From the NCBI GenBank assembly GCA_025937955.1, contig JAICQI010000169.1, forward strand, positions 1-9,566: DNA of 9,566 nt, in the 5' to 3' direction. The notes under the pieces were generated by a model. That model did not search any database. It was not told the origin of the DNA and saw only the letters and a list, made by a program, of their open reading frames with translations. Positions 1 to 6,272 of this stretch are shown here, in pieces. Positions within the stretch are counted from its first letter, which is position 1. Each line of letters begins with the position of its first letter. Source of the stretch: Pyrinomonadaceae bacterium. Lineage in GTDB: Bacteria > Acidobacteriota > Blastocatellia > Pyrinomonadales > Pyrinomonadaceae. Position numbers and translations under genes: made by a program.

Positions 1-137
1 ATAATCATGGCACGCTCCGGTGTTGGGGTCGGAGTTGGCGCAGCGAAGCCAGGGGTGTTTATTTCCCCAGCAGGTGCATTGATTGCGACGACGCATGAAA
101 GCACCAAGGCTAATGCTAAGTTTTTGACAAGTTTCAT
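1..137 (-). CDS. Small secreted protein, N-terminal part (runs off the left edge)
   Basis: An open minus-strand frame from ATG at 137 gives 45 codons with no stop before the window edge. The start is well supported: GAGGAG (144-149) lies 6 nt upstream of the ATG. The N-terminus is a textbook signal peptide: basic residues K2 and K5, then a hydrophobic stretch LALALVLSCVVAI (residues 7-19). The best type I cleavage site is APA|GE after A23. C15 is not in a good lipobox (VLSC), so a lipoprotein is less likely. The visible mature part begins GEINTPGF and continues into PTPTPTPE, a Pro/Thr linker common in exported proteins. No domain is recognisable and the total length is unknown. It is divergent from the TPR/HTH gene, sharing a 138-nt intergenic region, so co-regulation is plausible. 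The function is unknown. Confidence 0.7.
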   Translation of the reverse strand, partial: MKLVKNLALALVLSCVVAINAPAGEINTPGFAAPTPTPTPERAMI

Positions 138-200
138 TATCTTCTCCTCAAAAGTGTTGTGTTCATAGCCGGTGAGGCGGGGTAACCAAAGTAGATAATT

Positions 201-232
201 GGTTGATTGTGATAATATCCGGCAATCAAACC
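201..232. promoter_or_regulatory. Inverted repeat in the divergent promoter region (candidate operator)
   Basis: GGTTGATTG (201-209) and CAATCAAACC (223-232) are inverted copies differing by one extra base, separated by 13 nt. The predicted -10 box for the minus-strand gene (212-217) lies in the spacer, so a protein bound to both arms would cover it. The HTH protein encoded immediately to the right is an obvious candidate binder, but nothing in the sequence proves it. Confidence 0.4.
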
Positions 233-240
233 ACTTGCAA
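212..240 (-). promoter_or_regulatory. Putative sigma70-type promoter for the small secreted protein
   Basis: On the minus strand, TTGCAA (240-235) is followed after exactly 17 nt by TATTAT (217-212). These are good -35 and -10 matches at optimal spacing. Transcription would begin near 205 and give a leader of about 68 nt before the ATG at 137. No equally good promoter is visible on the plus strand for the TPR gene. This is prediction from sequence only. Confidence 0.5.
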
Positions 241-275
241 GGTGCCTTGCTGAATAAGACAACTGGAGACGTAGC

Positions 276-1784
276 ATGGATTTGCAGGCATCCACTTTTA
301 ATTCTGTTATCGACCCTATGTTGGGCGGTGACATTATTCCTTTATGTGAAATTGCGAAGAATTTAGAAGAGGCAGGTGAGTTTGAGCGTGCTGCAGAGAC
401 CTTAAGCGGATTTTGGCCTGGTTTACTAAATCGGCCAAGAACAAAAGGGTTAAATGAAGAAACGAAAGCGGAATTACTTCTGAGGACTGGAACTTTAACA
501 GGCTGGCTGGGCAGCGCTAAACAGATTTCTGGCGCACAGGAAGCTGCTAAGGATTTAATTAGTGAGAGCGCCGCAATCTTTGAGCGGTTAGAGATAACTG
601 AGAAAGTGGCGGAAGCGCGAATTGATTTGGCAGTCTGCTACTTGCGTGAAGGCGGACTTGATGAGGCACGAATCACGTTGCGCTTGGTACTTGATAGTTT
701 AGGAGAATCCAGAAGCGAACAAAGGCTGAGGGCTCTACTGAACAGTGCGGTTATCGAACGGGAAGCGACTAGAGATGAGGAGGCCCTCAGAATTTGTTCG
801 GATGCCGCTCCGCTTTTCGAGGTAAGTTCCAACGATGCATTAAAAGGTAAATTTCACAACACCTATGCTGCGGTGCTCAAAAGCTTGGGCCTTTCAAAAA
901 GCAGAGAGGATTATATTGACCGAGCTCTTGTTGAATACACAGCGGCAAGTTACCACTTAGAGCAAGCTGGACATAGGCAGTTTAAGGCAAGTGTTGAGAA
1001 CAACGTCGGTTTTCTTTTTGCGACGATTGGAAGATTCGATGATGCTCACGAGCACCTAACACGCGCGCACGGACTCCTCGTTAGCGTTGGCGACCATGGC
1101 GGCGCCGCATGCGCTGAAGACACGCGTGCTCAGGCTTTTCTACTAGAAGGCAAGTATCAAGACGCTGAACGCTTTGCGCGTCGTGCTGTTCAAGCGTTGA
1201 AACATGGTGGCGAACAAACCGTGTTGGCAGAAGCGCTCACCACGCACGGCAAAGCCCTTGCCCGACTAAACCAAGGTCATATCGCCAAAACAACTCTCGA
1301 CCACGCAGTCGAGATCGCACAAAACGCCGGCAACCCGGACCGTGGTGGTATTGCAGCCCTCACCGCTATTGAAGAGCTGAGCGATCATCTACCCGCGAAC
1401 ACACTCCAATACTACTACCGCACTGCCGAAACGCTCCTCGCAAATTCTCAAAACCTCAGCATCAAAACTCGTCTCGGAGAATGTGCCCGTCGCGTTCTTT
1501 CTGTCGAACTTGCTGAAGCTAACGCAGTGGCCCCCTCCACTTCAGCAGCAGACACTTTAACGATGGAACCCGGTTTCTCTCTAGATTCTGAAGTACTCCG
1601 CTACGAAGGCGACCTGATTCGGCGCGCCCTCAAAGCATCAGGTGGCAGCGTTACGCGCGCTGCACGCCTACTTGGTATTACTCATCAGGGATTAGCATTT
1701 ATCCTCAACGGTCGGCACAACGATCTTTTGTCGATTCGAACTCCCGTAAAACGGAGGCGTCGTAGTATAATTCGTCATCATTGA
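276..1784 (+). CDS. TPR-repeat protein with C-terminal Fis-like helix-turn-helix
   Basis: This 502-aa protein starts at ATG 276, with CTGGAG (263-268) 7 nt upstream. There is no signal peptide, so it should be cytoplasmic. Residues ~25-400 are helical and TPR-like; the clearest units are near 111-145, 236-272, 276-310 and 315-350 (patterns such as EGGLDEA, IGRFDDAHEHL, EGKYQDAERF). A linker (~413-440) leads to a C-terminal HTH at ~447-487, with the Fis/NtrC-type pattern ALKASGGSVTRAARLLGI, then a basic tail KRRRR. The likely role is a transcription regulator whose TPR superhelix binds a peptide or protein and whose HTH binds DNA. The target is unknown. The divergent secreted-peptide gene is the nearest candidate partner or target. 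It lacks the AAA+ domain of sigma54 activators, so it is not an NtrC-type regulator. A strong terminator follows, so it is probably monocistronic. Confidence 0.85.
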   Translation: MDLQASTFNSVIDPMLGGDIIPLCEIAKNLEEAGEFERAAETLSGFWPGLLNRPRTKGLNEETKAELLLRTGTLTGWLGSAKQISGAQEAAKDLISESAAIFERLEITEKVAEARIDLAVCYLREGGLDEARITLRLVLDSLGESRSEQRLRALLNSAVIEREATRDEEALRICSDAAPLFEVSSNDALKGKFHNTYAAVLKSLGLSKSREDYIDRALVEYTAASYHLEQAGHRQFKASVENNVGFLFATIGRFDDAHEHLTRAHGLLVSVGDHGGAACAEDTRAQAFLLEGKYQDAERFARRAVQALKHGGEQTVLAEALTTHGKALARLNQGHIAKTTLDHAVEIAQNAGNPDRGGIAALTAIEELSDHLPANTLQYYYRTAETLLANSQNLSIKTRLGECARRVLSVELAEANAVAPSTSAADTLTMEPGFSLDSEVLRYEGDLIRRALKASGGSVTRAARLLGITHQGLAFILNGRHNDLLSIRTPVKRRRRSIIRHH

Positions 1785-1810
1785 GTGGCCCCCTCCAACT
1801 TGCATTACTA

Positions 1811-1854
1811 TTGGCGCTGTCTGTTCCCAAGGCAGCGCCAAACTTTTGTTTGTT
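1811..1854 (+). terminator. Rho-independent terminator after the TPR/HTH gene
   Basis: The arms are TTGGCGCTGTC (1811-1821) and GGCAGCGCCAA (1831-1841), an 11-bp stem with one G-T pair and a 9-nt loop. A T-rich tract CTTTTGTTTGTT (1843-1854) follows. It sits 27 nt after the stop codon of the TPR gene and isolates it from the next gene. Confidence 0.85.
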
Positions 1855-1898
1855 CTCTAAGTTAAGTTCTCCTATCATCCGGACCTGTGAGTGAAGTA

Positions 1899-3437
1899 AT
1901 GAAAAAGATTGCGCCCCTGCTGTTAATCGTCGCTTTGTGGTCAGCGGTTCCAGGACAAACTGCCAAACGTCGAGGAGCGGTGCGCAAACCAAACGTCACC
2001 ACAACGCCGCAACCCAAACCAGTTGCACAGCCAACTCCAAATATCCAACCTCCTCGACCACCTGCCGCGCCTGCATCCCTGGTCGTCGTTAATGGCCAGA
2101 CATTCACGACCGCCGACCTCGATCCCGCAGTGCGTCAGGAACTGGAGCGCCTCGACGACAAGATTGCCGAAGCACGCCGGAATGTATTTGAACTGCAAAT
2201 CAACACGGCGCTCCTTGAAGTCGAAGCAAAAAAGCGTCGCATCGATAGTCATCGTTTGTATGAACTGGAGGTGAGTAGCCGCGTACCAGCCGCCACTCCA
2301 GCCCAAATCAAAAAATTTCTGGAGGCAAACCAGCAAGAGTTTGAAGGTATGACTCCGGAGGTTGCTAATCGACAGGCCGCTGCTTATCTTCACGACGAGG
2401 CTGAGAACAAGCTCGCGGACGACCTTGTGAATCGACTGCGCAAATCGAATCCAGTCGTAATGGGTGTGGATATAAACTCCCCCAATCTTAATCCCGCCGC
2501 AGTTATCGCAACCGTCGCAGGGCAACCATTAAAAGCCGAAACATTACTCGAACGACTAAAACCAATCATTTACCGGCTGAAGCTCGAAGCTTATGAACTG
2601 TCTAAGCAACGTGCCGAGCAGCTAGTTGACGACACGTTACTGCTGGAAGAAGCCAGGCGACGTCAAATTGGACCAGAGCAAATAATTCGGTCTGAAATAA
2701 GCGATAAGGTTCGAAACCCAACTGAGGAAGAAGTAGCGAAATTTTATTCTGACAACAAAGCACGCATCTCAGGAGATCTTAACAGTGTCCGCAACCAGGT
2801 AGCGCTCTACCTTCAAAACGAATCACGGCGGCGCCTGGAAAAAGACTTATCAGCGCGACTCCGCAAAAACGCAAACATACAATGGCTTATAACGGAACCT
2901 GCGCAGCCAATTCAAAACGTTAGTGTTGATGATGATCCGGTACGTGGTGACGCGAATGCTCCAATCACAATCGTTGAGTTCACTGACTTCCAGTGCCCGG
3001 CCTGTGCTGCGATGCACCCTGTGCTCGAAGATGTCTTGAAATCCTATGGCAACAAAGTTCGATTTGTAGTTCGCGATTTCCCCTTGAACCAACACGAACA
3101 TGCGCGCAAGGCAGCAGAAGCCGCCAATGCTGCCAATGCACAAGGCAAGTTTTTTGAATACATCACTCTGCTCTTCAAAAATCAAAAGGCGCTTGATGTT
3201 CCCTCGTTGAAGAAGTATGCAAGCGAACTGGGCCTGGACCGCGCACGTTTCGACGCGGCACTGGATCGCGGTGTTTTCGCTGCGGAAGTTCAGAAGGACG
3301 TCACAGACGGAGAGATGTACGGAGTCGGTAGCACGCCAACCATATTTGTAAACGGAGTTCAATTGAGAACGCTCAGTGCGGAAGTTTTAAAGGAAGCGAT
3401 AGACCGCGCTGCTGCGAAGCCTAGCCCCTCTCAGTAA
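1899..3437 (+). CDS. Exported SurA-N-like/DsbA-family thioredoxin-fold fusion protein
   Basis: This 512-aa protein is counted from ATG 1899, which directly begins a signal peptide (MKKIAPLLLIVALWSAV, cleavage near residues 17-20). An in-frame GTG at 1887 would add MSEV and has no better ribosome site. A Pro/Thr-rich linker (~30-58) follows. Next come two related helical segments, ~61-187 and ~202-327, each starting with a VxxVxGQ-like strand and ending in RLRK. They resemble the SurA/PpiC N-terminal chaperone region, but no PPIase domain is present. The C-terminal third (~344-505) is a DsbA-like thioredoxin fold with active site C366-P-A-C369 and cis-Pro T479-P480. The likely site is the periplasm, and the likely role is thiol oxidation, isomerisation or reduction of folding proteins bound by the helical part. 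The redox direction cannot be read from the sequence. Terminators and gaps suggest its own transcript. Confidence 0.85.
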   Translation: MKKIAPLLLIVALWSAVPGQTAKRRGAVRKPNVTTTPQPKPVAQPTPNIQPPRPPAAPASLVVVNGQTFTTADLDPAVRQELERLDDKIAEARRNVFELQINTALLEVEAKKRRIDSHRLYELEVSSRVPAATPAQIKKFLEANQQEFEGMTPEVANRQAAAYLHDEAENKLADDLVNRLRKSNPVVMGVDINSPNLNPAAVIATVAGQPLKAETLLERLKPIIYRLKLEAYELSKQRAEQLVDDTLLLEEARRRQIGPEQIIRSEISDKVRNPTEEEVAKFYSDNKARISGDLNSVRNQVALYLQNESRRRLEKDLSARLRKNANIQWLITEPAQPIQNVSVDDDPVRGDANAPITIVEFTDFQCPACAAMHPVLEDVLKSYGNKVRFVVRDFPLNQHEHARKAAEAANAANAQGKFFEYITLLFKNQKALDVPSLKKYASELGLDRARFDAALDRGVFAAEVQKDVTDGEMYGVGSTPTIFVNGVQLRTLSAEVLKEAIDRAAAKPSPSQ

Positions 3438-3576
3438 GCCCTGTGACCTTTACGTAATATTTCCGTTGCTTGTGCGACAAACTCTAAATTTACATACATA
3501 GCCACGGCGGCAGGACCAACCTGCAGCTGACCCTGCTCCTGCCCCCTTTATCTCCCCCTGTGTTTAGGTGATCCCG

Positions 3577-5247
3577 ATGGTGGTTTCTTTAAAACCAGAG
3601 CGACTCAAGCGTTACAAAGATGTTGCGATGCTTCTGATCAAGTACGGACGTTCCGATTTGATCAGCGTAGCTGGTCTTGAAGGCAGTGTTCTGCCCGATG
3701 AGATTGCAGCAGAATCAGAGATCGCTCCAGCAGAAGATCTCGCAAAAGACCTGGAAAAGCTTGGGCCAACTTTCATCAAGCTAGGCCAGCTGTTGTCCAC
3801 TCGCGCGGATCTATTGCCCGGTCCGTACCTTGACGCACTCGAACGACTACAAGACCACATCGAGCCGTTTCCATATGAAGATGTTGAGCGGATCGTTTCG
3901 GGCGAGCTAGGCGTCAGGATCTCCAAAGCCTTTGCTGACTTTGATCCAGTACCACTCGCCGCAGCATCGCTGGCCCAGGTACACCGCGCAGAGATGCGAG
4001 ATGGCCGCGAGGTCGTCGTGAAAGTTCAGCGGCCTGACATTCGAGACGTGATCGTCACTGACCTGGAGTCTTTAGGTGAGATTGCACACTTCCTCGATCA
4101 ACACACCGAGCTCGGCAGGCGCTACGAGTTTGACAACATGCTCGTCAATCTCAGAAAGAGCCTTCTGAGAGAGCTCGACTTCACGATCGAGGCCAACAAT
4201 CTACACACCATCGGAGAAAACCTCGCGGAGTTCGAAAACATAATCATTCCCGAGCCCGTCGATGACTTCACCACCACACGTGTCTTGACGATGGAGTACA
4301 TCTCTGGCAAGAAGATCACGACCCTGAATCCCTTGCGATTGCTCGAGATCGACGGTGGTTTGCTCGCCGATGAGTTCTTCCACGCATACCTGAAGCAGTT
4401 TCTAATCGATGGTCTATTTCACGCCGATCCGCATCCAGGAAATGTTTTTCTGACTGACGACAATCGCATTGCACTGCTTGACCTCGGCATGGTGGGTCAC
4501 GTGACAGGAACCTTCCAGGACAGCTTCCTAAGACTGCTGCTGGCGATCAGTGAAGGAAGAGGCGAGATGGCTGCAGAAGCAGCAATCAAAATGGGTGAAC
4601 CGAAGGAAGGCTTTAATCGACCCTCCTTTGAGCGCCGCATCTCAGACCTGGTAACTGACAATTCTGACGCGGTCCTTAGCCGGAACAACGCGGCGCGAGT
4701 AACCCTCGACATCACCAGAATCGCCGCGGACTGCTGGTTCCGCTTGCCTCCCGAATTCACCATGATCGCTAAGGCACTACTAAACCTGGACCGCGTGGTT
4801 TATGCAATCGATCCAAACTTCGATCCCAATATCATCATTCGCGAACGGGCCAATGAGATATTGCAGCGAAACATTCTCAAGAGTATCGCTCCAAACAATC
4901 TTCTATCGGGAGTTGTAGAGTTAAAGGAGTTTGCAGAAAAACTTCCGACTCGGGTCAACCGGATTCTCGACGCAGCCGGAAATAACGAACTCCGGTTCAA
5001 AGTGGATGCGATCGACGAGAAGGTTGTGCTGGAAGGTCTTCAGAAAGTTGCCAACCGAATCACTCTCGGACTGGTCGTAGCGGCTTTGATAGTAGGTGCC
5101 GCATTGCTGATGCGAGTGGAGACGTCTTTTCGGATCTTTGGTTATCCCGGACTGGCGATGATCTTTTTTCTGCTGGCTGCTGCTGCGGGGTTCATACTTG
5201 TGTTCAGCATTCTCTTCTACGACGAGAAACGTCGCTCGAAACACTAG
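3577..5247 (+). CDS. ABC1/AarF/UbiB-family atypical kinase-like protein
   Basis: This 556-aa protein starts at ATG 3577, 6 nt after AGGTG (3566-3570). A GTG at 3568 in the same frame overlaps that Shine-Dalgarno, so it is less likely. All family hallmarks are visible: KxGQ motif K68-L-G-Q71 in a TFIKLGQLLSTR context, the Ala-rich loop AAASLAQ (128-134) replacing the Gly loop of ordinary kinases, the nucleotide-binding lysine K149 (VVVKVQRPD), the HADPHPGN catalytic loop (D284, N289), and the metal-binding D302-L-G. Two hydrophobic helices end the protein (~496-514, ~524-547), anchoring it in the inner membrane. UbiB/COQ8 proteins are ATPases needed for quinone biosynthesis or lipid handling. 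No quinone gene is nearby, so the substrate pathway is not indicated. The stop codon overlaps that of the convergent PilZ gene. Confidence 0.93.
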   Translation: MVVSLKPERLKRYKDVAMLLIKYGRSDLISVAGLEGSVLPDEIAAESEIAPAEDLAKDLEKLGPTFIKLGQLLSTRADLLPGPYLDALERLQDHIEPFPYEDVERIVSGELGVRISKAFADFDPVPLAAASLAQVHRAEMRDGREVVVKVQRPDIRDVIVTDLESLGEIAHFLDQHTELGRRYEFDNMLVNLRKSLLRELDFTIEANNLHTIGENLAEFENIIIPEPVDDFTTTRVLTMEYISGKKITTLNPLRLLEIDGGLLADEFFHAYLKQFLIDGLFHADPHPGNVFLTDDNRIALLDLGMVGHVTGTFQDSFLRLLLAISEGRGEMAAEAAIKMGEPKEGFNRPSFERRISDLVTDNSDAVLSRNNAARVTLDITRIAADCWFRLPPEFTMIAKALLNLDRVVYAIDPNFDPNIIIRERANEILQRNILKSIAPNNLLSGVVELKEFAEKLPTRVNRILDAAGNNELRFKVDAIDEKVVLEGLQKVANRITLGLVVAALIVGAALLMRVETSFRIFGYPGLAMIFFLLAAAAGFILVFSILFYDEKRRSKH

Positions 5248-5257
5248 AGCTTACGTT
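5228..5257. terminator. Possible bidirectional hairpin over overlapping stop codons
   Basis: The arms AACGT+GCTC (5228-5237) and GAGC+ACGTT (5247-5257) can form a 9-bp stem with a small internal bulge and a 9-nt loop. The stop codons of both convergent genes (shared CTAG, 5244-5247) lie in the loop and arm. No T-tract follows on either strand, so it would be a weak or Rho-assisted terminator at best. Confidence 0.3.
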
Positions 5258-5564
5258 CTTCCGCCGTCAGCATCAGTTCTTTCACGACCTCAATTTCCTC
5301 TTCACTCAGCGAAGTAAAAGCTAATCCGAACCCCACCCCAGGCTGGTACGAGGCCACTTCGCCGCGAAGCGGCAGCCATTCGCCAGACGGCAGCTGGATT
5401 TGCAGATTCACCGTTTCGCGGAGCTCAACTCTGCCAAAGGTATTTACGAAGCACCCTCCCAGGCTAACATCATCAATACGTGCCTCGTGGGTGCGGGACA
5501 TACTCTCCCACTTCGCTTCGAGAAGAACCCGCTTGCGCTCACTTCTTCTTCGCTCCTGGTCCAT
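5244..5564 (-). CDS. Single-domain PilZ protein (probable c-di-GMP receptor)
   Basis: This 106-aa protein consists of one PilZ domain. Both c-di-GMP-binding signatures are present. The N-terminal RxxxR lies in RRRSERKR (residues 5-12), and the DxSxxG motif lies in DDVSLGG (~31-37). A beta-rich stretch follows (LQIQLPSGEWLPLRGEV; GVGFGLAF), then an acidic helix SEEEIEVVKEL. Intact motifs suggest real ligand binding. It would act as a cytoplasmic adaptor passing the second-messenger signal to an unidentified partner. The start ATG at 5564 has GAAGGG upstream at 9 nt. It lies 82 nt downstream of msrQ on the same strand and may be the last gene of that transcript. Its 3' end overlaps the UbiB-like gene by 4 nt. 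Confidence 0.92.
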   Translation of the reverse strand: MDQERRRSERKRVLLEAKWESMSRTHEARIDDVSLGGCFVNTFGRVELRETVNLQIQLPSGEWLPLRGEVASYQPGVGFGLAFTSLSEEEIEVVKELMLTAEERKL

Positions 5565-5646
5565 TTATTCACGCCCTTCGCGCTGAGGAATCGCCACATG
5601 GCGTTAAGCCATTCTAAACGATGCGTCGAAACGTGACTATGAACAT

Positions 5647-6270
5647 TTATTCACGACGGAAGATATTTGTACTCGCGGCGGGCTGTTGAGCGGGCGCGTA
5701 CCTGGCAAACAGCCGATATCCAAGCAGGAACAGCAGGATGAATCCAAACGTCAACGGCAGACGGGTATCTGACTTCACGAGCATCCAGAAGTGGACTACA
5801 CCGGCAATAGCCGCAAGGTAAACGAGACGGTGCAGTCGTCCCCAACGTTTGCCGCCGAGTCGTTTTACCATCTTATTGGTGGACGTGATTGCCAGTGGAA
5901 CCATCAACAGGAACGCTGTCATACCCGCGAGGATGAATGGCCGCCGGACAACGTCCTGCCCGACGCTGATAAGATTGAAAAGCCGATCGAACCAAACGTA
6001 CGTAAGCAGGTGAAGCGAACCATAAAAGAAGGCGAACAGACCAAGCATCCTTCGCAGCTTCACCAGCGAATTGACGCCAAAGATCTTGCGCAACGGCGTT
6101 ACTGCGACGGTCAGGCTCAGGAATATCAGCGTTAGCATTCCCGTCGTTCTGGTGGCAAACTCGAGCGGGTTAGGACCGACTCGTTTGTGGTAGAGGTCCC
6201 ACAAGAGCAGCACCAGTGGCACTAGCGCGTTCACGAAGACGACGAGTTTTGTGAAACGTACATCAGTCAT
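5647..6270 (-). CDS. msrQ: MsrQ, heme-containing membrane subunit of the MsrPQ methionine sulfoxide reductase
   Basis: This 207-aa protein has about six membrane helices (~8-25, 42-60, 75-93, 111-129, 147-164, 171-188) and belongs to the ferric-reductase-like transmembrane superfamily. Histidines H87 (SLHLLTYVW), H147 (RLHRLVYL) and H160 (GVVHFWMLVKSD) sit in the helices where MsrQ ligates heme b. The motif GPNPLEFATRTTG (~32-44) is typical of the family. The length is close to the roughly 210 aa usual for MsrQ. It passes electrons from the quinone pool or a flavin reductase to periplasmic MsrP. The ATG at 6270 follows the msrP stop by only 2 nt and has a weak ribosome site, so translation is probably coupled to msrP. 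The PilZ gene follows on the same strand. Confidence 0.95.
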   Translation of the reverse strand: MTDVRFTKLVVFVNALVPLVLLLWDLYHKRVGPNPLEFATRTTGMLTLIFLSLTVAVTPLRKIFGVNSLVKLRRMLGLFAFFYGSLHLLTYVWFDRLFNLISVGQDVVRRPFILAGMTAFLLMVPLAITSTNKMVKRLGGKRWGRLHRLVYLAAIAGVVHFWMLVKSDTRLPLTFGFILLFLLGYRLFARYAPAQQPAASTNIFRRE

Positions 6271-6272
6271 AA

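Noticed and set aside
1941..2525. 194-aa minus-strand ORF opposite the DsbA-like fusion gene
   Set aside because: It is antisense to a convincing gene, has no recognisable domain or ribosome site, and has an unnatural residue mix rich in Cys, Trp and Arg. It is a shadow frame.
2850..3362. 170-aa minus-strand ORF opposite the thioredoxin domain
   Set aside because: It overlaps the CPAC-encoding part in antisense and shows no family features.
5598..5612. Small ATGGC/GCCAT hairpin between msrQ and the PilZ gene as a terminator
   Set aside because: The stem is only 5 bp and no T-tract follows on the minus strand, so it is too weak to call.
5791..6135. 114-aa plus-strand ORF inside msrQ
   Set aside because: It is antisense to msrQ, with a hydrophilic composition that mirrors codons of membrane helices. 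No start signal was seen.
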